Below the pieces are notes generated by a model, which was given only the letters and a program-made list of their open reading frames with translations, was not told where the DNA came from and ran no database searches. 64,000 nt of DNA from Posidonia oceanica (lineage: Eukaryota > Streptophyta > Magnoliopsida > Alismatales > Posidoniaceae). A program made the position numbers and the translations under genes. The stretch lies in NCBI GenBank assembly GCA_037176725.1, contig JAZBRS010000044.1, positions 8,804,001 to 8,868,000 on the forward strand. The letters are read 5' to 3'. Shown piece by piece: positions 54,495 through 64,000 of the stretch (its first letter is position 1; each line of letters opens with the position of its first letter).

Positions 54495-56527
54495 TGTGGA
54501 TGTGGATTTGGGGTGTGGTTGATGATGACGTTGGCGCTTCCACGTTCGTCGACGACTGTTTTGATTGCCACTTGTCAATTTGCGGTGCTGGCTAACAAGG
54601 CGCCTTTGGGAGATGCAGATGTGGTTGTGGTGTGGGTCCTTGGTTTCACTAGATCAACGGTAGGATGTCGTCCAGCGGCGTCCTCGTGTTACGTGACGTA
54701 TTCCTTTCCTTCAAAACAACAAGTAGATCTAGATTAGTCTGGGCATGTAGTAAATAATCTAAGAAAAGCGATAAATAACATAAATAAAGGCAAATAATAC
54801 TAACCAGGGATTGTTCCCCGCATGCATATGCGATGGCCTATCTAAGGAATGCAATGATGTAATGAAAAAATAGATTGAGAATGAATACTCCATTCACCCT
54901 TGTGCTACGTGGCATGGGATGAGGAAGCGGAGTCGCAGACAGAGCTCCAGAGGCACGTCTAGCTCGAAATGGATACGATCTCTCTAGATGTAGGTTTTCT
55001 CACAAGAATTTGATAGAATGGAGGGGGCTATGGATCTCTCAAAGTCTCTCTCTAGCACTTAGATGTCTCTCTCAAATTTTCTAAAAGCCACCTTCTCTCC
55101 TCTAAAAAAAGCCTCCCTTTAGCTCTAGAGCTAGGGCTTATTTATAGAATATTTTTCGATGTGATTTCATTGGAAAACAAGGAGATATTATTTTAGGTTT
55201 AAATTTAAATTCAAATTTAAATTTTTAAAATTTTAAATCAGATATTTTAACTCGTCGCTACATGTAGCGGCAGCAAGCACAAATATTTTATTTTCTTGGT
55301 GCTAAAAAATCCAACAAAAGGCGATAAAATAATCTGTTAAAGCTAGTCGCTACTCTCATAGGCATCGAGCTTTAAAATTCAAAATATTTAAAATTAAAAT
55401 CCCAAACTAACTTGTTACGAATATAGCATCTGCCTAAGACTTAGACTCCATTTTTAAAATTTTCTCCATAACGAAAAGATATATAGGAAATTTTAAATTT
55501 AAACACAAGATTACTAATTAAGTAACTTATATTTAAAATTAATATCTTCTATAATTTCGTGGGAGAAGTTAATCAGTTTTATGAATATTTTTGACTAGTC
55601 TAAATTTGTAACTACTTGGATATTTTAGATTTATCTTTATTTTTAAATATCACTTTGAATTAAATATAGCTATAACAATTAAAAATATGACAACTAACTT
55701 TAAATCTCGTTTTTCTGGTCAAAATAAAGATATATCATTTTAAAATTAACGTCATCCACTTTCTAGAATTTTCTAGAATTTTCCTCAATTAGTTGCTTTT
55801 TTAAAAATATATATATCATATAGCTCATATTTAAGTGCTAGGAAAATCATAGAAATATTAATTATTATGGGAAAAATTATTAAAACACTTTATAAAAATC
55901 CCATATAATATATTAAAGCCCAAGATGACCAAATATTGCAAAAGAGGACTCCAAGATATTCGTCGCTTGTATTGATGGCAACGAGTCTTGTTGCCAATTA
56001 GAGTGGTGACTAGACCTGTTGCTAGTCACGAAAGCAACGAGCTGGTTTTTTTGCAATTTTTCTCTATCTTTTATATTAGTCCAAATAGTTGTGTTAAAAG
56101 TCCAGAATAACTTCAGAAATTCCATAAAATTAAAAAATATTTTCTTTAACTTTAAAATACTCAAATCTGCTACTAATTTGAGCACAACAAGGGTATTAAC
56201 TCTACCACAACTAATAACCTGACACTTAAATAATGTTAAAGGCACTCAAACTTGCCACTAGTTTGAGTAGAATGAGAGTGTTAGCTCTGCCACAGCTAAT
56301 AACTCGCATTAAATAATGTTCAAGGTACTCGAACTTGCCACTACTTTGAGTGTGTTATCCTTGTCAAAACTAACGACCTTCAATTAAGAAAAATCAAGTA
56401 ATGTTTTTAAAATAGATTATAGAAAATCTAGAATATGTGTTAAATATCATTAGTTATGTGATTTAGGGTGCCTCAAGGTTTCCTATCCTTAATTGATTCT
56501 CGAAAATGCAAAAATGGGATATCTACA
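54495..56527 (-). repeat. 5' LTR of element C
   Basis: 2033 bp; minus-strand start TGTAGATATCCCATTTTTGC at 56527, end ACATCCACA at 54495. TATA-like TTCTATAAATAAG at about 55136-55148 (minus). The upstream half repeats GTGGCAAGTTTGAGT-type words three times (about 56160-56360), a feature shared with D and E. Confidence 0.9.
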
Positions 56528-56568
56528 GGTGGTAGCTCTAATAAATTTTCCTTAGGAATCAATAAGTT
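56528..56568. other. Host or older fragment between C and D
   Basis: 41 bases starting with the right target duplication of C (GGTGG). Too short to identify; it probably continues the interrupted host segment at 50120. Confidence 0.6.
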
Positions 56569-56585
56569 TGTGGATGTTGGAATTT

Positions 56586-56612
56586 GGGGGGGGGGGGGGG
56601 GGGGGGGGGGGG
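56586..56612. repeat. Run of 27 G near the end of LTR D
   Basis: 27 consecutive G on the plus strand, C on the element strand, 17 bases from the LTR terminus. The same site has 6-7 C in A and the 5' LTR of B and 10 in the 3' LTR of B, so the tract is a variable homopolymer at a fixed place. Confidence 0.9.
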
Positions 56613-57970
56613 TTGTTGGATGAAGTAGACGGCACTTCCACGTACGTCGTCAACTTGGGTGATCGCCACTTGTCGATTTGTTGTGCCGGCTGACAAGGTG
56701 CCTGTGGGAGATGTAGATGGGTGTGGGTCACTGGATCAACGGTAGGATGTCGTCTAGCGGCATCCTCATGCTACGTGATGTATTCCTTTCCTACAAAATA
56801 AGTAGAACAGATTTAGGTAAGTTCGGGTGTAGTAAGCAAGATTAGAGAAATGAGAAATAATATAAGTAAATGCAACTAATACTAATCGGGGGTGGTTCTC
56901 CACATGCATATGCTATGGGTCTTATTTAAGGAATGCAATAATGTAATAAAAAAAGTAGATTGGAATGAAGTACTCCCTTCACCCTCGTGCTCTATGACAT
57001 GGGATGAGGAAGTGGAGGCATGGACGGAGCTCCAACTAGGCTATGGATCTCTGGGATCTAGATTCTCTCTTAGGATTTTGATAGAGTAGAGGGGCTATAG
57101 CTCTCTCAAGGACTCTCTCTTTAACACTCAAGGGTATCTCAGAACCTCTACACTATGAAGCTCAGATCTCCTCAGAAGAATCTCTCTCAATCTAGGAAGT
57201 GCCTCCTCCTTGAGCTTTAGCTCTCGGGGCCTTTTAATAGAGGTGTGGGGCTCGAATGGATAGGATCTAGGAAGTTTCTAGAGATGAATTTAAAATTAAA
57301 ATAGATATTTTAACAAGTCGCCGCATAGACAGGCGATAGGCATAAATATCCCATTTTAATGACGTGGAAATGACGTGGGGGCTCGCTGATCAGATAAGAA
57401 AATGTGCCACATCATCAAGTCACTGCTCACTGCTACTAGAGGCGTCGAGCTGATGTTAGGATGACACAGAGGATCAGATTACAAGATAACAGAAAGTCCA
57501 CGTCAACAGGTCGCCGGTGCGAATGGCGCCTAACTTCAGATATTTTACTTTTAATGACGTCGAAATGACGTGGAGGATAAGATTAAAATATCCTTGGAGT
57601 CTAGTCGCCGCTTGCTGTGGCGCCGATCTACTAGAATATTCAAGACTCATTTTAAATGTGGTTTTGAGTTTTAGAAAGAATATAACACCTTAAGAACGTG
57701 CTAATTAAGTCAAAATCGAGATGAAAATCTTAGTGTCATCCAATCTTCTAGGATTTTCTAGAACCTTCATTAATTAAATGATATTTTTACATGATATACA
57801 TAATATATCATTTAAATGCTAGAAAAAATCATAGAAATAATAATTATTATGGGAAAAATGTTATAATGCTTTATAAAAATCACATATATTGAATTAAAGC
57901 CCAAGATGATGAAACATATTGAGAGAGAGTGGTAGGATACTAGTCGCCTCTCTCTATGGCGATATAACAG

Positions 57971-57999
57971 TCTAGTCGCCGGTGGAAGTGGCGACTAGA
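57971..57999. repeat. Perfect 10-bp hairpin in LTR D
   Basis: Arms TCTAGTCGCC (57971-57980) and GGCGACTAGA (57990-57999) around a nine-base loop. Related AGTCGCC/GGCGACT pairs occur in the LTRs of A (16887-16908) and its 5' partner. Confidence 0.85.
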
Positions 58000-59044
58000 G
58001 GTGTCACTGCATAGAGAGGCAACGAGCTGATCTTTTTGCATTTTCACCCCTGTCTTTTATATTAATCCAGAGAAATATGTTAAAAGCCCAGAAAAACTTC
58101 AGAAATTCCATGAAATCATAAAAACATCTTCTTTAACGTTAAGATACTCAAATCTGCCACTAATTTGAGTGCAATGAGAGTATTAACTCTGCCACAACTA
58201 ATAAAGTCTCATTAAATAAGGTTAAAGGGGGCTCAAACTTGCCACCAGTTTGAGTAGAATAAGGGTATTAGCTCTGCCACAGCTAACAGACTTATACTTA
58301 GAAAAGTGTTCAGGGTACTCAAACTTGCCACTAGTTTGAGTGACTCTACTCTGTCATAGCTAACGACCATGAATCTAGTAAAATCAAGTAATGTTTTTAA
58401 GTAAATCATGGAAAATCTGGAAAATGTGTTATTAGTCCTTAGTCATGTGATTTAGGGCACCTCAAGGTTTCCTATCCTTAATGAACTCTTGGAAATGCAA
58501 AAAAGGGATATCTATAGATGTCCCTCCTTAGAATTGATCTTGGAACAAGATCAACTCCAAGGTAAGAATGATGTCCCATTGAGCATTTCCAGAAATGGGA
58601 GCTCGGTCTTAAACAATCCACCACTAGGGATAACTAAACTAAAAAAGGATAAAAAAGAAAGGGTGAACTAATTTGGTTTTGGGAGATTGTCACACAATCG
58701 AATTGTTCGATTAAATGCCGTCATATTGAAGGCTCAGGCATGGAGGGGTTAAGTCGGTTTCGGAGCTATGTGTTGCAGCCGATGTCAAGACCATATCAAC
58801 CATGTAGAGATATCTTCAACGGGACAGAAACTAAGGAGAAGATCGTGGGGATTTACCCTATTGCTGATCAAAAGGAAAAAGTTTGGCATCTTGTTTGAGA
58901 GCTTACTCATATTGGAATCGTAAAAGAAAGGTAGAAGTTGGACTAGTCTTGGGAAGTGTAACCATGCGACCGAATGGCTCGAATGAATCGAATCACGGGT
59001 CACGTCTAAAATAAGTAAAAAACGAGCGAAGGCTGAAGAAAAGA

Positions 59045-59245
59045 AAACAATAACTTAGAGTCGCCACCTAGTCTATTTTGGAATCTGGAAAGTCGAGGAA
59101 AATCGAAAACATGTAAAATGATAAAAATGAAAAGGATATGACACAAGGTCATTGCTGGCCAGAGATTGGGCAAGGACTCCTATTACGCATGGGGAAGGTG
59201 TTAGGCACCCCCATGCACCCAAGAGAGTCAGTCTTTCTAGGCTAT
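59045..59245 (-). promoter_or_regulatory. Conserved block near the 3' end of the J LTR
   Basis: Minus strand: AGAAAGACTGACTCTCTTGG, GGGGGTGCCTAACACCTTCC, TAATAGGAGTCCTTGCCC, then AATAGACTAGGTGGCGACTC. Matches F, G and H in order and spacing. Confidence 0.65.
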
Positions 59246-59501
59246 TCCGCTCATTTGTGGCTAAAAGTAGGCAATGATGCCATTTACTATACGCCCTAGG
59301 GCGATAATGCCATGCCAAATGAAAACATACTATATGCCTTTGAAAATATGTTAAATGCCTTTGAAAACATGTCGAGAAACGAAAGTTGAAAGCCTTAGGG
59401 CCACTGTAAACATGCAAATCAGATTGGAAAACCAAAACATAAACATACATGCTCAGAATCAAGATTGAAAAGATAAAAACAAAATCCAGCTTACTGGAAC
59501 T

Positions 59502-61185
59502 ATTGGACGCTGGAATGCACAGCATCCAACGTTAGACGCAAGGACTGCTACGTCTAACGCATAATGCTCAGATGTAATATTACAGTTTGGCTGAAACTCA
59601 CAGGCATCTCATCTATCTCATAAAAATCAAGAAAACAATTGGAATATGATATAAAATTATGACATACATTTCACCATCAATTTCCAAACTCATTCAAACA
59701 TCTCAAAGATTATTTCAAAGATGACAATCAGAGATGTAAAATAATATGGTAAATGAGTCAAATAAACCCCTAAGTAAATAATCCCAAGGTAAACAGTAGG
59801 AAGTTTAAATCACATGTGAAATAGAGTTAGGCTAATAGCAAACACCAAATATTAGATCTCAGATGTTAATGAAAGGCATTCTATGAAGGAAAAGTTATAG
59901 GAATCTGAATAGGAGCGTTGGACGCTACTGAACACAGCGTCCAACATAAGACGCTGCAACAGTGGACGTCTTACACTTTGAAAACTGGTTTCAAGATAAA
60001 ACTCAGAGAAGAAAGCATATATTCGATTCAGATGCTTTTTAAAAATGAAACATGATTGAGATAAGTCAAAATGGACTATATATGACATGGATAAATCATT
60101 ATAAAGTGTATAAAACATTCTTGTGAAGGAAAATAGGCAAAATCAATATCAGGACATTGGACGCTAGCCTTGGTAGTGTCCAACATAAGACGCACCAGAC
60201 TCAGCGTCCAATGCACTGACAGAGCATTCAGATTAAATTCCCATTCAAATCGAAATGAATCCAAACAAAATTCATTCTCAAAGCAAGAATAAACATCCAC
60301 AATCGTAACCATGCAATTATTATAAAAAATGGACGTTTAAATCATCGTCCCCACCTCTACTTGCCTCTCGTCGGAATCCATTGGGTTCTACGGCTGTTGG
60401 AGGGCCGGGAAACCATGGTGCTCGGTTAGGACTTATGGTGGAGGCTTGGGGAAGACCGAGGAAGGCTATGGCAATGCTAAAAAGCATTCTTAGGGATGGT
60501 TCACCGCACACTCATTGGTCATCGGTCTTGTGCGAGTGAACCCATCGCCGGAGTCAAAACGAAATGATAAAATAGTGATGATATGCAAGCAAACTCAGAT
60601 AAAATGCATCGAAACAAACATATACAATATAAAAATCAACACTGTAAGCTAAAGAGGAAGGATACCTACCTATTTTGATGGTTGGTGTAGCTTCCCTTCG
60701 CCGGCAATTCTCCTTGGACTTGGACAACAGTGGTGGTGGCTGTGATGGCTAGCTAGACTTTGGGAAGGTTCATGAGAGGTCTGGGCAAACTCAAGGTGGC
60801 TGGAGGTCAGGGAATTCAAGTGGAATTTGGTTGTGGTTCGCTCTTGGGATCCTCACAGAAAATGGGTACCGGCCGTTTGAATGAAGAAGAAAAAACTCTT
60901 TTGTATGGCTGCATGGCTTGTAATGTGAGAAGCTAAAACGAAGGGTCTTGGACAAGGTCGGAAATGTGTTTAGGACAGAGGGCACAAAAGGATTTGCACC
61001 TGGGAGTTGTTTGGAATTCCAAAAACAAAATCTGTCAGTTCCGGTGTGTTGGACGCCTACCTGAGCGGCGTCCAACGTAGGACGCTGCCTCAGGTAGAGT
61101 CCAACACTCCAAAGAGCTGAAAGGTGTTAGACGCTGGATTCCCTGTGTCTTACATAAGACGTGGGCACATCCAGCGTCCAACGAC
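59502..61185. repeat. Dispersed palindromes and hairpins in LTR J
   Basis: Modules at 59502-59560, 59917-59971, 60155-60212 and 61048-61175. Hairpin at 59917-59945: GTTGGACGCT, nine-base loop, AGCGTCCAAC. Hairpin at 61048-61076: GTTGGACGCC, nine-base loop, GGCGTCCAAC. Each is followed by AACATAAGACGC or AACGTAGGACGC. Same design as in LTR F. Confidence 0.85.
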
Positions 61186-61454
61186 CTAGAGTGTATTTTT
61201 GGATATATTGGGTGTTTTTTGTTGGATTTTTGTTTGGGCTTGGGCTTGGACTTGGGTTTAGGCATGGTTTAGGACAAGGCTAAGGTCTAGGCTTGGGTTT
61301 TGGATTGGTTTTTGGATTGGGATTGGATTTGGGTTTTGGACAAGGCTTTGGTTTGGGTTTGGGTTTAATGAATAGATGGGGATCACCACGACCGAGCACA
61401 TTCTAGGGAGAAAACCACCGACAAAGGACTACAAAATCGGGGTGTCTACAGATG

Positions 61455-61463
61455 TCCCTCCCT
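61455..61463 (-). other. Polypurine tract of element J
   Basis: Minus strand AGGGAGGGA followed by CATC and the LTR start at 61450. Confidence 0.75.
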
Positions 61464-61827
61464 AAGCGTGGTCAAGGGAACTGAGGCCCTTGCTCAAGGT
61501 TGACAAGACACCATGACCGCAGTCGGTGAGAAGCAGTGTTGCTGTTGGCGTAAGTCACTTATCCAGCAGATGCACCGAAAATCATGACTCGTTGCCACAA
61601 TGCAAATGCTAAATGTAAATGCTAAGATGCAATGCTGATGCTAATCCTGTAATGCTGATGGCATGCTAGTGCTCATAAGCACTAAAGTCCGCTAGGAGTG
61701 TGCAAGCAATGCATGTGTATGTAACGCTAATGTGGATATTGTGATGTTGCGGATCGCTGAGCTCTGTCGCTTTAAGTGATCGAAATGTGGACGCAACTAC
61801 CTAGCATGTCATGCAAAAGGATGATAT
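61464..61827 (-). other. Spacer between array and polypurine tract of J
   Basis: Corresponds in reverse complement to 28980-29192 of H (GACTCGTTGCC, GATGCACCGAAA, AAGTCACTTAT). Repeats of AATGCTAA/ATGCTGATG type at 61600-61680. No gene. Confidence 0.7.
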
Positions 61828-63740
61828 GATAAATTTCGGACTTATCGACTGGAATAGACAAGTTTCGGACTCATCGACAGAAATAGATAAGTTTCAGACT
61901 CATCAACCGAAATAGATAAGTTTTGGACTCATCAAATGAAATAGATAAGTTTCGGACTCATCAACCGAAATAGATTAGTTTCGGACTCATCAACTGAAAT
62001 AGGAGAATAGATAAGTTTCAGGCTTATTGGCCGGAAAAGGAGAATAGATAAGTTTCGGACTTATCTATCGGAAAAGGAGATAGATAAGTTTTGGACTTAT
62101 CAGCCAGAAAAGGAGATAGATAAGTTTCGGACTTATTGGCTGGAAAAGGAGATAGATAAGTTTTGGACTTATCAGCCGGAAAGGAGATGATGTGATAAGT
62201 TTCGGACTTATCGACCAGAATAGATAAGTTTCGGACTTATCGGCCGGGAAAGGTGAATAGATAAGTTTCGGACTTATCAGCTGCAAAAGGAGATAGATAA
62301 GTTTCGGACTTATCGGCTGGAAAAGGTGAAGAGATAAGTTCTGGACTTATCGGCCGGAAAAGAGGATATGATAAGTTTCGGACTTATTGGTCGGAAAAGG
62401 ATATGATAAGTTTCGGACTTATCGGCGGGAAAAGAGGATAGATAAGTTTCGGACATATCAGTCGGAAAAGAGAATATGATAAGTTTCGAACTTATCGGTC
62501 GAAAAAGAGGATATGATAAGTTTTGGATTTATCAGCCAGAAAAGGAGATAGATAAGTTTCTGACTTATCAGCCGGAAAAGAGGATATGATAAGTTTCAGA
62601 CTTATCAGTCGGAAAAGGGGATATGATAAGTTTCGGACTTATTGGCTGGAAAAGGATATGATAAGTTTCAGACTTATTGGCCAGAAAAGAAGATAGATAA
62701 GTTTCAGATTTATCAGCTGGAAAAGGGATAGATAAGTTTCAAACTTATTAGCCGAAAAAGAGAATATGATAAGTTTCGGACTTATCAGCCGGAAAAGGGG
62801 ATATGATAAATTTTGGACTTATCGGCTGGAAAAGGATATGATAAGTTTCGGACTTATCGGCTGGAAAAGAGGATAGATAAGTTTCAGACTTATCAGCCGA
62901 AAAAGGGGATAGATAAGTTTTGGTCTTATTAGCCAAAAAATGGAATAGATAAGTTTCGGACTTATCAGTCAGAACAGAGGAATAGATAAGTTTCGGATTT
63001 ATCAGCCGGAATAGATAAGTTTCGGACTTACCACTCGAAATAGATAAGTTTCGGACTTATCACCCAAAATAGATAAGTTTCAGACTTATCACCCGAAATA
63101 GATAAGTTTCGGACTTATCACCCGAAATAGATAAGTTTCGGACTTATCACCCAAAATAGATAAGTTTCGGACGTATCAACTGAAAAAGGGGATATGATAA
63201 GTTTCGGACTTATCAGCCAGAAAAGGATATGATAAGTTTCGGACTTATCGGTCGGAAAAGAGGATAGATATGTTTTGAACTTATCAGTCGAAAATGGGAA
63301 TAGATAGGTTTCTGACTTATCAGCCAGAACAGAGGAATAGATAAGTTTCGGACTTATCAGCTAGAATAGATAAGTTTCGGACTTATCACCCGAAATAGAT
63401 AAGTTTCGGACTTATCACTTGAAATAGATGAGTTTCGGACTTATCACCTGAAATAGATGAGTTTCGGACTTATCACACGAAATAGATGAGTTTCGGACTT
63501 ATCACCCGAAATAGATAAGTTTCAGACTTATCACCTGAAATAGGTAAGTTTCGGACTTATCACCCGCAATAGATAAGTTTCGGACTTATTACCCAAAATA
63601 GATAAGTTTTGGACTTATCAGCCGGAAAAGGAGATAGATAAGTTTCGAACTTATTAGCCAGAAAAGGAGATAGATAAGTTTCAGACTTATCAGCTGGAAA
63701 AGGAGATAGATAAGTTTTAGACTTATCAGCCGGAAAAGGA
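61828..63740 (-). repeat. Array of about 60 palindromic GATAAG units in J
   Basis: Units of 27-36 bp built on GATAAGTTTCGGACTTATC, whose arms GATAAGT and ACTTATC are perfect complements around TTCGG. Two unit types alternate in blocks: short ones with CACCCGAAATA and long ones with GGCCGGAAAAGGAGATA. Point changes are common, length changes frequent. The array gives open frames in the minus strand (repeating ADKSETY and ISPKLIY) that are by-products. Confidence 0.92.
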
Positions 63741-64000
63741 TTGATAATGGGAATATCAAAACCTATTGATAGTTAAGGGTGTCAATCCGAGGCACAGGAT
63801 AAGATGATACTAATGGACGACACTGATGCCCCTGGTATCAAGAGAAATATGATAGACCTGTGAGTCTATCAGTCAAGTGGAATGGTGACAAATCATCAAA
63901 CTCGTTTGCCAAAAAGTTAGACAATATGACAGATGTCAAACGAGTAGTTAGGGGTACCAGCCCAGGTGCTAGACAATTTTACCGATGTCAACCAAGTAGT
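63741..64000 (-). other. J internal sequence upstream of the array
   Basis: Shares TTGATACCAGGGGCATC (reverse complement) with TGATACCAGGGACATC at 27788 of H, and ends in one full and one partial copy of the GAGTAGTTAGGGGTACCAGC motif known from F. No ORF. Confidence 0.65.

Larger units (their letters stand above)
50121..56527 (-). mobile_element. Element C: family 1 LTR element with antisense extra ORF
   Basis: Perfect target duplication GGTGG at 50116-50120 and 56528-56532. Minus-strand order: 5' LTR (56527-54495), PBS, leader (to about 53570), unrecognised sequence, antisense plant-mobile-domain ORF, truncated 3' LTR (50748-50121). No gag, protease or polymerase is visible. The LTR ends, PBS and leader match A and B, but the LTR body is a separate subfamily shared with D. 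Confidence 0.88.
56569..58956 (-). mobile_element. Element D: 3' LTR and 3' end of a family 1 element
   Basis: LTR 56569-58516 (1948 bp), minus orientation, with TGTGGATG at the left end and GATATCTATA at the right end (consensus GATATCTACA). Right of it comes the polypurine tract (minus AAGGAGGGACATC) and about 430 bases matching the internal 3' end of A (17520-17950), where element J cuts in. The rest of D is to the right of J, outside the window. Confidence 0.85.
58957..61450 (-). repeat. 3' LTR of element J
   Basis: 2494 bp on the minus strand from TGTAGACACCCCGATTTTG (61450) to CGCATGGTTACA (58957). The conserved block is at 59045-59245 (AGACTAGGTGGCGACTCTAA; GGGGGTGCCTAACACCTTCC). Contains dispersed GCGTCCAAC palindromes and a G/T-rich stretch at 61200-61370 (GGGCTTGGGCTTGGACTTGG). 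ORFs here are short and without domains. Confidence 0.85.
58957..64000 (-). mobile_element. Element J: 3' end of a family 2 retrotransposon
   Basis: Minus-strand order from the right edge: AGTTAGGGG motif, palindromic repeat array, spacer, polypurine tract, 3' LTR (61450-58957). It sits in the internal 3' region of D; the flank ggaag at 58952-58956 would be one half of its target duplication. The array, spacer and polypurine tract correspond to those of H. No coding region is in the window. Confidence 0.85.

Noticed and set aside
62065..62936. Repetitive proteins ISPKLIYLLF and ADKSETYL
   Set aside because: They are translations of the palindromic tandem array and change frame with unit length.

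Overview
This window is plant nuclear DNA, almost certainly from a flowering plant with a large, transposon-rich genome. The evidence is nested LTR retrotransposons of the Ty3/gypsy type with plant-style gag, protease, RNase H and integrase remnants, plus one intron-containing plant glycosyltransferase gene (GT61 family). The species cannot be named from the sequence. About 57 kb of the 64 kb is retroelement; the only host gene that looks functional lies at 37.8-39.5 kb.

Two retroelement families explain most of the window. Family 2 is Tat/Ogre-like: LTRs begin TGTAGACACCCC or TGTTGACACCCC, a conserved GGTGCCTAACACC block lies near the LTR 3' end, and tandem repeats precede the polypurine tract. 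Its copies are F (1-12755, minus strand, runs off the left edge), G (4945 to about 10795, plus strand, an LTR nested in the LTR of F), H (plus strand, 12756-16154 and 26125 to about 32085) and J (58957-64000, minus strand, runs off the right edge). Family 1 has LTRs that begin TGTAGATAT and end near CATCCACA. Copies A and B carry gag (and protease in A) but no reverse transcriptase or integrase, so they look non-autonomous. Its copies are A (16155-26124, minus, target duplication ATTAT, inside H), B (40615-50004, plus, GATCT), C (50121-56527, minus, GGTGG), D (56569-58956, minus, cut by J) and E (about 32089-34233, plus, lone LTR).

Layout: 1-3.7 kb is the decayed gag and leader of F. 3.7-12.76 kb is the F 5' LTR interrupted by G. 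12.76-14.7 kb is the RNase H and integrase of H. 14.7-32.1 kb is the 3' part of H (extra plant-mobile-domain ORF, 70-bp repeat array, 3' LTR) interrupted by A. 32.1-34.2 kb is the lone LTR E. 34.2-40.6 kb is the host island, with a broken GT61 copy and a three-exon GT61 gene. 40.6-58.96 kb is the train B, C, D, with scraps of host DNA between B, C and D. 58.96-64 kb is the 3' end of J with a 1.9-kb array of palindromic repeats.

Points of most interest: the LTRs of F and J carry dispersed hairpin modules built on GCGTCCAACGTTGGACGC, with arm changes that keep the pairing; both 3' repeat arrays of family 2 are built on a GATAAG...CTTATC palindrome; the extra plant-mobile-domain ORF occurs in sense in H and as an uninterrupted antisense ORF in C; and the retroelement ORFs of F and H decay almost only by stop codons, mostly TAG, without frameshifts, the pattern expected from deamination of methylated CHG sites.
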